This document shows positions 47,190-58,672 of a DNA stretch of 64,000 nt, piece by piece (within the stretch, counting starts at the first letter, position 1; each line of letters opens with the position of its first letter). The notes under the pieces were generated by a model, which searched no databases, was not told the DNA's origin, and worked only from the letters and a program-made list of their open reading frames with translations. The position numbers were made by a program, and so were the translations under genes. This DNA is from Ochotona curzoniae (Eukaryota; Chordata; Mammalia; Lagomorpha; Ochotonidae), in NCBI RefSeq assembly GCF_017591425.1, contig NW_024466599.1:71900501-71964500 (forward strand), read 5' to 3'.

Positions 47190-47500
47190 TGAGCAGTTGG
47201 TGGAATACCTTGTATCACAAGATTTGGAGTGTTAAAGGAGGGCGTCAGTTCATATCCAGGCGGCTCCACTTCCCATCCAGCTCCCTGCTTGTGACCTGGA
47301 AAAGCAGTGGAGAATGGTCCAAAGCCTTGGGACCCTGCGCCCGAAAGAAGCTCTTGGCTTCTGATTTCAGTTCAGATCAGCTCTGACCATTGTGGCCATT
47401 AGGGGAGAGAACCAACAGATGGAAGATCTCTCTCAGTCTGTCTCTCCTTCTCTGTGTAAATCTACATTTCCAATAAAAAATAAATAAATCCTAAAAGAAG
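47190..47500 (+). mobile_element. SINE, diverged head
   Basis: From 'cagttcatatccaggcggct' onwards the body is clear ('ccatccagctccctgcttgt'). The tail ends in a GAA repeat (agaagaagaagaagaag). Confidence 0.85.
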
Positions 47501-47719
47501 AAGAAGAAGAAGCTTCTCACCCACAGCCCCAATATTATTTCACTGAAGGACAGCGACAATGGTTCTGTAATTTCATCCAAAGCTTCGTGTTCTCATTTCC
47601 AATTAGTCTCATCAATGGCTTTGATAGATAAATCACACCAAACAGGATCTGAGGTTCAAAAACTTCATTTGGCTTTCTCTCTTGAGTCCCTTTCTAGCTA
47701 GAAAGTTATCTAACTTTAT

Positions 47720-48000
47720 TTTGTTTTTTAGAGGTTGTTTGCTTGAAAGGAGAATAATAGAGGGAGGGAGAAAGCAGGAGACAGAGATCTTTCCTCTGCT
47801 GATTTACTCCTCAAGTGCCTGCAAGAGCCAAATTTGGACCAGGCCGGGGCCCCATGGGTGTCAGGAGCCCAAGAACATGGGCCATCACCCGCTGCCTCCC
47901 AGCGCAGGAGCAGAGTAGCCGGGACTCAGAACTTAAGCCAGATAATTCAATATAGCATACAGACATTCCAAACAGCAGTTTGACTTATTGCAGTACTATA
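47720..48000 (-). mobile_element. old lagomorph SINE
   Basis: 'cctctgctgatttactcctc', 'gggccatcacccgctgcctc' and 'gcagtttgacttattgcagt' mark it. Confidence 0.72.
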
Positions 48001-48032
48001 CCTCCCGCCTCCATTTTTAAAAATATTTATTT

Positions 48033-48365
48033 GGGCCCGGCAGCGTGGCCTAGTGGCTTAAGTCCTCACCTTTAACGCTCCAGGATCCCATATGGGCACC
48101 AATTCTAATCCCGGCAGCTCCACTTCCCTTCCAGCTCCCTGTTTGTGACCTGGGAAAGCATTTGAAGATGGCCCAAAGCCTTGGGACCCTGACCCACATG
48201 GGAGCCCAGGAAGAAGTTCCTGGATCTTGGCTTCGGATCGGCATAGCATCGGCCGTTGCTCTCACTTGGGGAGTGTATCATCGGACGGAAGATCTTCCTC
48301 TCTGTCTCTCCTCCTCTCTGTATATCTGACTTTCCAATAAAAAAATAAATCTGTAAAAATAAAAA
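48033..48365 (+). mobile_element. CSINE-type SINE inserted in a SINE tail
   Basis: The head gggcccggcagcgtggccta and the rest are well preserved. It lies between two copies of aaaaatatttattt, part of the A/T-rich tail of the minus-strand SINE at 48366. Confidence 0.95.
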
Positions 48366-48590
48366 TAAAAATATTTATTTATTTTTGTTTGAAAGACAGA
48401 TTTACAGAGAGAGAGGAGAGGAAAAGAGAGAAAAGATCTGCTATTTCCCTCCCTAAATGATCACAACATCCGGAGCTGAGCTGATTCAAGGGTCATCTTT
48501 CGCTGCCTTCCCAGGCACAGTAGCATTGGATTAAAAGTGGAGAAGCCAGGACTCAAACCAGTACCTACATGGGATGCCAGCCCCGTGGGT
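48366..48590 (-). mobile_element. older SINE hosting the previous one in its tail
   Basis: 'gaaagacagatttacagaga', 'tcgctgccttcccaggcaca' and 'acctacatgggatgccagcc' mark it. An internal part is missing. Confidence 0.82.
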
Positions 48591-49264
48591 TTTTTCTTCA
48601 ACTGATTCTAGAAAGCCCAGGTCGGAAGCTATCTGAATATCCTCTCTTGTTGTCATTTAAGTTTTTTCTTCCCTTGCGTTTCTTATAAACCAGAAATTCA
48701 GCTTTCAGTCTGCACAAGTCTTGACACTAATTCATAGCAAATATGTTTTTTGCAATAAGATCTCTATCTCCTTTTATTGATCAAGAAACTAAGGAAAGTT
48801 GGAAGCGAGTTGGGGTATATGGAATATGTTTTGAGTCAAATCTAAATTGAAAACAAGTCTTACTGTAACATGAGGACAATTTGCTTTACCTCTCTGAAGG
48901 TTTTTTCCCCCATAGGGAAAAGGGTTAGGATAAAACGTTCCTAATGCATTTTCTTTTTTCAAGGCTAAATGTTTGTATTCAAATAATTAGCTTGTTGAAC
49001 TCAAACCAGAGAACTTCAAGCTACTCTTTCCCTGAGTCAGCATTCTTCAGACTTCCTCCATGTTTATTCCTATCAAACTCTTAGATCTGTACTTGTGCTG
49101 ATCTTAAGTGCACACTATGCTGAGTTTTACATTTCTGTGTAGGTTGGGGTTCCATCAGCCAGATGAAGTGAGCAGTGCTTGGTTAACTGAGTGGTTTGCT
49201 GTTTCTAAATTTAGATCAAGTAAGCACACCACTCTAAAAAGACTCTATTTGTGGTTTTGTAATA
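48591..49264. other. unassigned DNA
   Basis: No supported feature. Confidence 0.5.
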
Positions 49265-49324
49265 GTGACATCATAGAGAACGTCAAAAAGTTTGTGAAAA
49301 AATAGAATTAAAAATAAATCAATT

Positions 49325-49644
49325 GGGGCCCGGCACGATAGCATAGTGGTTAAAGTTCTCCCCTTTAACGTGCCGGGATCCCACATGGGTGCCAGTTCTA
49401 ATCCCGGCAGCCACACTTCCCATCCAGCTCCCTGCTTGTGGCCTGGGAATGCAGCCAAGGACGGCCCAAAGCTTTGGGACCCTGCATCTGCGTGGGAGTC
49501 CTGAAGGAAGCTCCTGGCTTCGGATTGGCTCAGCTCCAGTCGTTGCGCTCACTTGGGGAGTGAGTCATTGGACAGAAGATCTTCCTCTCTGTCTCTCCTC
49601 CTCTGTACATCTGCCTTTCAAATAATAAACTAAAATTTTAAAAC
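49325..49644 (+). mobile_element. CSINE-type SINE, first of a cluster of four
   Basis: Head gggcccggcacgatagcata, full length. 'aaatcaattgg' stands on both sides (about 49316 and 49646). Confidence 0.95.
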
Positions 49645-49654
49645 AAAATCAATT

Positions 49655-49979
49655 GGACCTGGCACATTAGCTTAGTGGCTAAAGTCCTTGTCTTGTACAT
49701 GCCGGAATCCCATATGAATGCCGGTTCTAATCCCAGTGGCCCTACTTCCCATCCAGCTCTCTGCTTATGGCCTGGGAAAGCAGTTGAAGATGGCCCAAAG
49801 CCTTGGGACCCTGCACCCACATGGGAGACCTGAAAGACGCTCCTGGCTTTGGATTGGCTCAGCTCCAGCTGTTGTGGCCACTTGGGGAGTGAACCATAGG
49901 ATGGAAAACCTTCTTCTCTGTCTCTCCTCCTCTCTGTATATGTGACTTTTCTGTTAAAATAAAGAAATCTTTAAAAAAG
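49655..49979 (+). mobile_element. CSINE-type SINE, second of the cluster
   Basis: It starts ggacctggcacattagctta and ends 'aaagaaatctttaaaaaag'. 'caattgg' before and 'caatttgg' after may be its duplication. Confidence 0.95.
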
Positions 49980-50037
49980 ACAATTTGGGGGCAAAACAAT
50001 TTGGATATCCATATGGATTTTCATAATGTGCATTTTT

Positions 50038-50360
50038 TAAAGATTTATTTTTATTATTTTTTAATTGGAAAGGCAGATATACAGAGAGGAGAGACAGAGA
50101 GGAAGATCTTCCGTCCAATGATTCACTCCTCAAGTGAGCGCAACGGTCGATGCTATGCTGATCCGAAGCCAGGAGCCTCTTCCGGGTCTCCCACGCGGGT
50201 GCAGGGTCCCAAAGCTTTGGGCTGTCCTCAACTGCTTTCCTGGGCCACAGGCAGGGAGCTGGAAGGGAAGCGGGGCTGCCGGGATTAGAACCGGCGCCCA
50301 TATGGGATCCCGGGGCGTGCAAGGCGAGGACTTAACCACTTGCGCCACCGCTCCGGGCCC
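50038..50360 (-). mobile_element. young CSINE-type SINE, third of the cluster
   Basis: CpG-rich head (gcgccaccgctccgggccc on the plus strand). It is flanked by cataatgtgcattttt (50022 and 50361). It closely resembles 21117 and 34175. Confidence 0.97.
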
Positions 50361-50466
50361 CATAATGTGCATTTTTACAAACTTTTTAAGGTTTTTTGTA
50401 GGAGTGAGTTTTAAATATCTTTGCACCAAAATAAACACTTATAATTTTTGAAGTTTTATGTATTTT

Positions 50467-50783
50467 CTTTTTTTTTTTAATTTTTTTATTGGAAAGGTGG
50501 ATATACAGAAAGGAGAGACAGAGAGGAAGATCTTCCATCCGATGATTCACTCCCCAGGTGGCCGCAACAGCCGATGCTATGCCAATCCGAAGCCAGGAGC
50601 CTCTTCCAGGTCTCCCACACTGGTACAGGGTCCTAAAGCCTTGGGCCTCCCTTAACTGTTTTTCCAGGCCACAAGCAGGGAGCTGGATGGGAAGCGGGGC
50701 TGCAGGGATTAGAAACGGTGCCTATATGGGATCCTGGGCACGCAAGGCGAGGACCTTAACCACTGTGCCATCACACCGGGCCC
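50467..50783 (-). mobile_element. CSINE-type SINE, fourth of the cluster
   Basis: Ends 'catcacaccgggccc'. agttttatgtattttc before and agttttacatattttc after form the target-site duplication. Confidence 0.95.
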
Positions 50784-50799
50784 AGTTTTACATATTTTC

Positions 50800-51061
50800 A
50801 ATTGATTTGAGAGAGACAGGCAGGAAGAGGTTCATCGGCTGGTTCATTCCCTAAAGGCCTGCAGAGCTGTGCTAGCTGGGCCAGGCCGAAGCCAGAGGCG
50901 CAGGGCTCAGTACTCATCTCCTGCGGGTGGCAGAGATGCAGCTGCTGTCTTCTAAGCATCCATATCAGCATGAAGCGAGATGGGAAGGCAAGAAGCAGAT
51001 GCTCCACTGTGAAAGCAGGTCTCCCCAGCAAGGTTTCGATTGCTGCACCCAACGCCCACCC
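50800..51061 (-). mobile_element. old lagomorph SINE
   Basis: 'gttcatcggctggttcattc', 'gctgggccaggccgaagcca' and 'gctgcacccaacgcccaccc' mark it. Confidence 0.75.
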
Positions 51062-51267
51062 CGAAATAAATGCTTGATTGCATCTCCACATACCTCTTGA
51101 AGCCTTCCTGCATAGAAAATGAAAGAAAGTTACGGAATTCTAGCCCAACTTAGAAGTAGAAAATCAGGACAACGAAGTGGCTATAGCTGACTTCACATAC
51201 TCTTTCTGGGGCACTCTATGCAAGAATACCACAACAAAAGGCGTTTTGGTGGTAATTATGAATCTTT

Positions 51268-51545
51268 CAGAAAGATTCATTTACTTAGTTGAGAAGTAGA
51301 ATGACAGAGAGCAGAGAGCGAGCCAGAGAGAGAGATAGACAGACACGTTGCATCCACTGGTTCATTCCCCAGATGGCCCCCATAGCTAGGGGTGGGCTCA
51401 GTCTACAGCCAGGAACCAGGATCTCCAGCCCGATCTCCGATAGCGTCAGGAGCCCAAACGCTTGCGCTCTGATTTGCTGCTCAAGCACGTTAGCAAGAAG
51501 CTAGATGGGAAGCAGAGAAGCTGGATTCAGGTTCTCCACCATGGA
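51268..51545 (-). mobile_element. old lagomorph SINE
   Basis: GA-rich tail, 'tgcatccactggttcattcc' and 'gcaagaagctagatgggaag' mark it. Confidence 0.78.
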
Positions 51546-52595
51546 TGAGAGGAATAAGCAGGGCTTGACCAGCCTCAATGGGATGTTTTACTATATTCAA
51601 ATTAAAAGACAAAATGTTTTAGCCCCTGGGTTAGCCATACTTTCTTGCTCCTCTCCCGGCAGCCTGAGTGGGTATTGGATGTTACTAGTCTCCTCTCCCA
51701 GGCACTCGTGTTTGTCCCGTGGGGAGCACAAGCACCTCCTCCGATACAGCAGCAAGAGCCTCAGACAGCGTGACTACAACTCTGTGAGACTTTCTCTCTG
51801 TTCTGCTTCAAGTCTGTCCAAGAAATGGAGGTAGTCGGTAAAGTTTACATCGTGAGTGGGTATGTAAGCTGGCATATACATCTGCAATGAGCAGAAGCAC
51901 CCTGAAAGCTGCGGTTTTGCACATGCAGGAGCACACGTCACCCACACTGAGCCCAGCCTTTTTTGTTTCAGCACTCTAAAATGGCTGGCGCCAAGAAGCA
52001 GGCGTGGGGTCAGGTCTTGCCTTTGTTCCAACCAACAAACTGGGCATTGTCCTTGCACAGTCAGTCAAAGCTCTTCGTAGTGGTCAAGAATGTGTAACCA
52101 GACATGTAATTACCAAAAATGCCCTTTTCCAGACCCCGTTTCAACAAAGTGCATTCCCTCCATCACTCACACTTGCCAGGCCTGTGAGTGTCTCAAGATT
52201 GCCAGCCCCAAGGCTTGGACGCATCTGTGGCTATGATAATATCCATCATGTGGCTGGAATTCATCAAATGTTGAAAAATAATGATAATGACTTGTCAAGC
52301 AAGTTCAAGGGTTTCTTCCTACTATGCAGGGTACTTGTTCAGCTGGATCAGCTTTGAGCGGGAGGGAGACAGCCTGGTGCGGAATGGGGTATCTGGGCCT
52401 GGCTTCTCCATATGGGGTGCTGGGATCTTGAATCATCTCCCCCTGAAACCTTAAGTTGGGCTTCTTTATAATATGCTGCCTCATCTCAGGGTGGGGATGA
52501 GGATTCCAGCACACAGTGGGTCGGAAAAGCCTTTGCCAACCAGTGCGTGCTGCATGGACTCATTTTCCGTTCCCTTGGGACCCTGCAATCATTCC
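51546..52595. other. unassigned DNA
   Basis: About 1 kb without a recognised repeat. Frames of 91-117 codons on both strands show no domain. Confidence 0.5.
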
Positions 52596-52599
52596 ATGA

Positions 52600-52815
52600 C
52601 CTCCAAGGATCACAGTCCGAGGAGGCTCAAGTCCCTTATATGGAATAATATAGTATTTGCATGTAACTTACATGCATCTGCCTATGTACTTCAAGTCATC
52701 TCTAGATTACTTCTAGTTCCTACCACAATGCAAATGCTATGTCCATAGTTTGTTTTATGGAATTGGTAAGGATATAATGACAAGAAAGTCTATACAGGTA
52801 TTGTGCAAATATCAG
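52600..52815 (-). mobile_element. Tigger-type MITE
   Basis: 'gaggctcaagtcccttatat', 'tagtatttgcatgtaactta', 'cttcaagtcatctctagatt' and 'ggatataatgacaagaaagt' follow the opposite strand of the family seen at 24425. A SINE lies at its right edge. Confidence 0.78.
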
Positions 52816-52817
52816 CT

Positions 52818-53105
52818 TTTTAAAATTTATTTATCTTCTTTTGACTGGTAGATTTACAAAGAGAAAGAGACACAAAGAGGAAGATCTTCCATCCACTGGT
52901 TCAGTCCCCAAGTGGCTGCGATGACCAGAGCCAAAGCCAGGAGCCTATTCCAGGTCTCCCATGGCTTTGGGCCATCCTCCACTGCTTTCCCAGGTCACAA
53001 GCAGGGAGCTGAATGCGAAGTGAAACAGCTGGGATATGAATTGGTATCCATATGGGATGCTGGTGCTGCAAGGTGGAGGACTGGACAATTGAGCTATTAC
53101 ACCAT
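52818..53105 (-). mobile_element. CSINE-type SINE
   Basis: 'ttccatccactggttcagtc', 'caggtcacaagcagggagct' and 'ggtatccatatgggatgctg' mark it. A segment between 'ccagagcc' and 'aaagccagg' is missing. Confidence 0.88.
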
Positions 53106-53502
53106 CTTCCCCTCCCCCTGCCCACCCCTGCCCAGACATCACTTTTTCCCCAATAGTTTCAATCTGTAGAATCTGCAGACATGACTATGCAGCACTGTGG
53201 GTGGCTTCTGGGCTGCTTCTTGCAGGACAGACAGGAGGAGTTGAGAGGCACAGGGTCCAGGAGTGCCACATCAGATTTACCCGATAGCAGGTTGGCTGAC
53301 CTCATCACCATAGCGTAGCTTCTGGCAGAGGCCAGCTCTGAGGTCAGAGTCCCGCTTTCACAGCATTCCTTATAATGTTCCTAACTTGGAATTTGGAAGA
53401 AATACATTTAATAGCTATCATCTGATTATGGAAATGTTGGATTTAAGTATTCTATAACTCAATGTCCTCAAGCTTTTCTTAGTAGAAAAAAATATTATCT
53501 TT
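53106..53502. other. unassigned DNA
   Basis: No supported feature. Confidence 0.5.
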
Positions 53503-53800
53503 TAAAAAAAATGTTTATTTATTTTTATTTGAAAGGCGGAGTTACACAGAGAGGAGAGGCAGAGAAATCTTCCATCTTTTGATTCACTCCCTAAGTGGCC
53601 ACAACAGCCAGAGCTGGGCAAATCCAAAGCCAAGTGCCAGGAGCCAGGAGCCAGGAGCCAGGAGTCAGGAGCCAGGAGCCAGGAGCCAGTAGCGGATCTT
53701 CTTCTGGAAGTCCTTTATGGGAACAAGGGCTCAATTTGGGACCTCCTCCCCTGCCTTCCCAAGCCATTAGTTATGGAACTGGGTTGGGAGCCACCAATGC
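53503..53800 (-). mobile_element. SINE with an expanded internal 7-base repeat
   Basis: It starts 'aaatgtttatttatttttat' and has 'cacaacagccagagctgggc'. The two-unit gccagga found in many copies has grown to about eight units here. Confidence 0.88.
53636..53690. repeat. (GCCAGGA)n minisatellite inside a SINE
   Basis: Nearly eight tandem 7-base units with one C-to-T change (gtcagga). Confidence 0.95.
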
Positions 53801-53844
53801 TCACATGCCCCAGAAATTTTGTCTCAAAAAGAATCACTCAGAGT

Positions 53845-54165
53845 TGAATCACAGAAGGCAGAGCTGCCACTTACAACGACAGCATCCCATGACAGACAGC
53901 TAGTTTGTGCCTCAGTTGTTCTACTTCGGATCCAGCCTCTTGCTAAGGTAGCTGGGGAAGGCAGCAGAAGCTGGCCCAGCTCCTCAGCCCCTTGCTCTCC
54001 ATTTGAGAGACTGGGATGGAGTTGCTAGCTCTTGCTCTTAGCATGGCCCGACCCTGACTGTTTTGATCGTTTGGGGAGAGAATCAGCAGCTGGAAGAGCT
54101 TCCCCTTGCTCACCTCACCACCTGCCTTTTCTGTCACTCAGCTTTTTCGTAAAAGGAAAAGGAGA
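53845..54165 (+). mobile_element. old lagomorph SINE
   Basis: 'gttctacttcggatccagcc', 'ggggagagaatcagcagctg' and 'ctttttcgtaaaagg' mark it. Confidence 0.72.
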
Positions 54166-55057
54166 CATGTTCTAAAAACAATACTTGCATTCCCAATCTG
54201 TACAACGAAGAAAAGCAGAACTTGTGGAAGGGGGAAGGGCCAGGCGGAGAGCTTAACCATCCTACTCCTAACTCCACAGATCTCCCTTGGAATACTCAGA
54301 AAGCCCGGAACCCTGGCCAGGCAACCTTATGGTTCTGAGACAACACATATTCTAATTTGCCAACCACTGTGCATAGAATGTTGGTACAGAAGGGGCCTTT
54401 CTTAAAGATTTGATGTGCCTGAAGAATTAATAGATACAAAAAAATAGCTTAAAAATTTTTTTTTCTAGGCAACTGGTTCTCTCTTCTGAGTTCCTGACTT
54501 GTTTCAGTTCCTGGAAATTTAAAAATGAGTGGTAACATTTACAAGTGACAGATGTTGAGTCCATAACCAACACGACCCATATGTCATTCCACTTATTGTC
54601 ACCTGGCACCCTCTTTCTCTATATTTTCTGCTCTCTGCAGAACTAAAGAGCTAGTTGATCTATGAGTCCAAAGATCATGTGAATGTAGAACTATTGCAAA
54701 TCAAAATACTTTTAAAAAAATAGTTCAAGTAGCTACTAGTGATAAAGAAGCGATTCTGTGAAAAATAAGCATCCTGTTTTTGGAGAATACTGAGTTGCAC
54801 TTCCAAGTCCTTTGTGCCTTCTGGACACACTTTCCTGTCTAAGTCTCCCAACACTTCCCCACTCCTCAATCCCCAAAGAACCTTCAGGAACGTTCTCTAG
54901 CAGCATTAGGACAAATCGGCGTGATCCACATCAGTTGTGGCTGTTGGCTCAATCTGGTCCTGCCTCCCTTTCCTAAGCTGGTTGGCCACAGAACATGGTA
55001 TAGATATGAAGAAGAAGGTGAGGATGACATTGATGTTTAACCCAAGAGCAGGAAAAG
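54166..55057. other. unassigned DNA
   Basis: No supported feature. Confidence 0.5.
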
Positions 55058-55250
55058 GGGCTGGCTTTTGTGCAGCAATTCAGATGCAGATGCTTGGGAT
55101 GACCTTGATTTGGGGGTTGCAGCTCTACTTCTGATTGCAGCTTCCTGCTAATGCACGCACCTTGCCAGGCAGCAGGTGCTGGTGAAGTCATTGGATCCCT
55201 CCCACTCATATGGGAGAACAAGACTGAGTTCTGCACTCCTGGCTTCGGCG
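55058..55250 (+). mobile_element. SINE lacking its 3' part
   Basis: 'ggggctggcttttgtgcagc', 'ttcctgctaatgcacgcacc' and 'ggatccctcccactcatatg' mark it. It stops where the next SINE body begins. Confidence 0.72.
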
Positions 55251-55449
55251 TATGGAGTGCTTGAGTTCAGTTCTAGCTGCTCTGCTCACCTTCCAGCTCC
55301 CAGGAGGTAGACCATAATGGACCAAGTGCTTGGGTTCTGCCACACATGTGAGAGACCCGGATGGAGTTCCTGGCTCCTGGCTTCTGTCTGACCTCCCCAC
55401 AGCTATTGTAGGCATTTGGGGGGTAGTGAATCAACAGATGGAAGATCTC

Positions 55450-55495
<46 letters not shown>

Positions 55496-55535
55496 CCTAT
55501 CATTCTGCCTTTTAACTAAATCAGGAAATCTTCAA
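55251..55535 (+). mobile_element. SINE lacking its head, with a (CT)n run
   Basis: From 'agttctagctgctctgctca' to 'cattctgccttttaacta'. The CT-rich part has grown into the microsatellite at 55452-55492. Confidence 0.82.
55452..55492. repeat. (CT)n microsatellite in a SINE
   Basis: About 20 CT units at the place where other copies have a short CT-rich stretch. Confidence 0.96.
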
Positions 55536-56210
55536 AAAACTGAAAATAGTATGGCCTTTAGTTCTGTCATAAATGTAATAAATATATACAGCATTTATGG
55601 TTCAGCAATTCTTGTCTTTTGTTATAGGACGTATTTTAGAAGGTTTTGAGACTGGAATCACCGTAATTAACTGAGAACTGCAAATCAATAAGACCAGCAA
55701 ACTTGCAGCATTGTTAATGGAATCTTGAGGTTCATCTATTTTTTAAAGGGATAAACTTAATTATGATTGAGCCTCATCTTGATCAGGGGCTGGAAGCATG
55801 TTGACCGGGATCAGCTGCATCCCAGTGATGCAATTCAGCTTGAAATGTTAACTGGGTGAGCCTCAGACAGGCCCACAGCCTGGTTACTTCCTGGGGCTTG
55901 ACTGCAGAGACTGAAGACACAAAATGTAAACAGAAGCCTGCTGTCTTCTCAGCTACAAGGCCTGGCTTAACCTCCTCTTGGCAAGGCCCTTGATTCCTCT
56001 CATCCAGCCATTTCTCAGAGCACTCAAACCTGGTGCCCCATAATGGTGCCAGCCAGCTTCTCTCAGTCACTTTTATTGTTTCTGTATTGATATCTAAAGC
56101 CAGGGCAACCTCTGATCCATGTTTTTTGAGGCCCCTTGAAGATTTTGTAAGTAAAAAGACTTCTGAACGTTTAACATGATTGAAACGATCGTGGTATATA
56201 ATGATGTACA
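55536..56210. other. unassigned DNA with most of a 161-codon open frame (55783-56268, -)
   Basis: The frame is the longest on the minus strand, but its start lies in the SINE at 56211 and I recognise no domain. I do not call it a gene. Confidence 0.5.
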
Positions 56211-56517
56211 TTTGTAGGCAGGTGTTGTAGCCACTGCTTGCAATGTCTACATCAGAGCATCGGTTCAAGCCCTGGGTATTTGGCTTGCAATTCAGTTATC
56301 TGCTAATGTACTTGGGAAGCAGCAGATGATGGCTGAAGTATCTGATGCTCTGAATCCACATGGGAGACAAGGATGGAGTTCTTGGCTTCTGTCTTTGGCC
56401 CAACTCAGCCCTAGCTGCTGCTGGAGCCATTTGGGAATGAATCAGGAATAGACAGTTCTCTGTGTCTCTTCCTCTCCATCATTCTGCTTTTCAAATAAAT
56501 AAATGTTTTAAAAATGC
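56211..56517 (+). mobile_element. old lagomorph SINE
   Basis: 'aggtgttgtagccactgctt', 'ccacatgggagacaaggatg' and 'cttttcaaataaataaatgt' mark it. Confidence 0.82.
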
Positions 56518-56792
56518 ATAAAATTTGTGAAAATGATAAATTAAGACAGATACATTCCCAACCCCCAATAAAAGTTTGCAAATGTGTTTCCTATAAACCT
56601 CAAGGGTTTTTTTTTTAAGCATTTAAAATACTCTTCCAAGAAAGCTGCTAACAAAATCTTTCCCACAGAGGTACATATACAGTCAAGTAAATCTGTATTT
56701 TTATAATTTTCTAGCAAGCTAGATCTACCTTGCCCAACTGCCCATGTGATAATCTGTTCATTAGCTCATCTCCATTTCACTTTTCTTCCTTT

Positions 56793-57118
56793 TTTTAAAG
56801 ATTTATTTTATTTTTATTGGAAAGGCAGATATTCAGAGAGGAGAGACAGAGAGGAAGATCTTCCATCTGATGATTCACTCCCCAAGTGACCACAATGGCC
56901 GGAGCTGAGCAGATCCGAAGCCAGGAACTAGAAACTTCCTCCAGGTCTCCCACGCAGGTGCAGAGTCCCAAGGCTTTGGGCCATTCTCGACTGCTTTCCC
57001 AGGCCACAAGCAGGGAGCTGGATGGGAAGCGGGGCTGCCGGGATTAGAACCGGCGCCCATATGGGATCCCTGCACATTCAAGGCGAGGACTTAAGCCACT
57101 AGACCACTACACCAGGCC
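56793..57118 (-). mobile_element. CSINE-type SINE with target-site duplication
   Basis: Full length. ctccatttcact occurs before (56769) and after (57119). Confidence 0.95.
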
Positions 57119-57247
57119 CTCCATTTCACTGTCACCCTCCCTTCTACTTAAGCTTCTTGGGATCATCCCCAAATAAATTACCTGAGCCCAAATGATTGTC
57201 TGAATATATGCCTTGGGAAACTGAGCTAAGAAAATTTTCCTCATCAT

Positions 57248-57560
57248 GGGGTTAGCCTTGTGTTCCAGTGGGTTAAGCTGTTGCCTTTTGTGCCAGTATC
57301 TCACATGACGGTTGGTTTGAGTCCCTACTGCTCCACTTCCTGTTTAGCTCCTTGCAAATGAGCCTGGAAGGCAAGCAGTTGATGGTGACATGCTTGGGTT
57401 CTTGCCATCCACATGGGAGCCCCAGATGGAATTCCAGTTTTCTGGTTCTAGACTGGCCCGGCTCTGGATGTTGAAGCCATTTTGGAGAATGAATGAGAGG
57501 ATGAAAGGCATCTCCCTCTGTCTCTCCTTCTAACTCTGTCTTCCCTTCCAAATAAATAAG
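57248..57560 (+). mobile_element. old lagomorph SINE
   Basis: 'ggggttagccttgtgttcca', 'ctccacttcctgtttagctc' and 'cttccaaataaataagtag' mark it. Confidence 0.82.
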
Positions 57561-57733
57561 TAGTAGTCACTGAAAGAAAAAGAAAATAGAAAATGTCCTT
57601 ATCATAGACACAGCAACACACATAGCCCTGGCATCAAGGATGGAAGGTCAGTCCCGCCTTTGGGCTCTTGCTTTGTTTGTTGCCTTTTCATCTGCCTCCT
57701 GCCTCCAATGTCTTGCATTCTGTTTTCTTTTCT

Positions 57734-58030
57734 AATGATCTATTTATTTATTTATTTGAAAGGAAGAGTGACTGAGCAGGAGAGAACCCTTTCATTTGCT
57801 GTTTCATTTCTCAAATGGCTACCATGGCAAGGAAGGAGCCAGAAGTGAGGAACTTCATTCTGGTCTCCCAGGTAAATGGAAAGGACCCAAGCACCTGGGC
57901 CATGTTCTGTTGCTTTCCGAAGTGTATTAGTGGTGAGCTGGACGGGATGCAGAGCAGCCAGGACTTCAACTGACATCCCTGTTGGGATGATGAGTGGTGG
58001 CTTAACCCGTTGCTCCACAAGGCTAGTCCC
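57734..58030 (-). mobile_element. old lagomorph SINE
   Basis: 'tttatttatttatttgaaag', 'tttgctgtttcatttctcaa' and 'gcttaacccgttgctccaca' mark it. Confidence 0.8.
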
Positions 58031-58396
58031 TCATTGCTTCTCTGAACTCAGCAAACATGTTAAAACCATGCTGATTCTCTATACAAAAGTTCTAAAGTGA
58101 TTTTGAGAGAGCAGACGTTTGCCTCCAAATATACAGCTGTCCCTGCGTGCCATTCTCAGCATCCTCCACTCACGTGACCCCTCTCCTACCCTGGCTAAGA
58201 AGAATGAGTGATCACAGTGCTGAGGCAAGGCTGATGTGAGTCAGATTTCACCCAACTCCCGAATCTCACAGATTGGAAAAGAGAGGGTCCAGGAGAGTAA
58301 GCACTTGCTGAATACCTTGTCCCTCAGAGAACAAGCATTCAACTCTAGCATATAAACCCATGCTCCTCCCCTGCGACACTGCTTTCTTTCTTTCTT
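58031..58396. other. unassigned DNA
   Basis: No supported feature. Confidence 0.5.
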
Positions 58397-58672
58397 TTTA
58401 AAAAATATATGCTTTCATTTATTTGAAAGGCAGAATTACAGATAGGGAAGAGAAAGAGGGATGGAAGAGAGAGCAAGAAAGTGAGAGATTGAGAGAGAGA
58501 CATTTTCTACCCACAGGTTCACTCCCCAAGTGGCTGCAACAGCCAGGGCAGCCTAAAGCCAGGAGTGTGGAACTCCATCTAGGTCTCTCCAGTGAATGCC
58601 TGGGTCCGACCATTTGGGCCACCAAGCACATTAGCAAGGATGGGCAGTGGAACAGACTGGACTTGAAAAGGC
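58397..58672 (-). mobile_element. old lagomorph SINE
   Basis: 'ctttcatttatttgaaaggc', a long GA-rich tail and 'cacaggttcactccccaagt' mark it. The head side is short. Confidence 0.8.

Larger units (their letters stand above)
49265..50455. mobile_element. mariner-like MITE split by three SINEs
   Basis: Pieces lie at about 49265-49324 ('gtcaaaaagtttgtgaaaaa'), 49645-49655, 49980-50037 and 50361-50455 ('acaaactttttaagg', 'tgcaccaaaataaacactta'). Their ends correspond to those of the copies at 8767 and 10868. The short joints carry target-site duplications of the three SINEs. Confidence 0.65.

Noticed and set aside
51774..52058. 94-codon minus-strand frame with an ordinary-looking C-terminal half
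   Set aside because: I recognise no protein and see no splice context; too short to call.
53636..53690. Possible CRISPR-like or regulatory direct repeats
   Set aside because: Head-to-tail 7-base units without spacers inside a SINE in a mammalian genome.
55783..56268. 161-codon open frame on the minus strand
   Set aside because: Its start lies within an old SINE and the rest shows no known domain.
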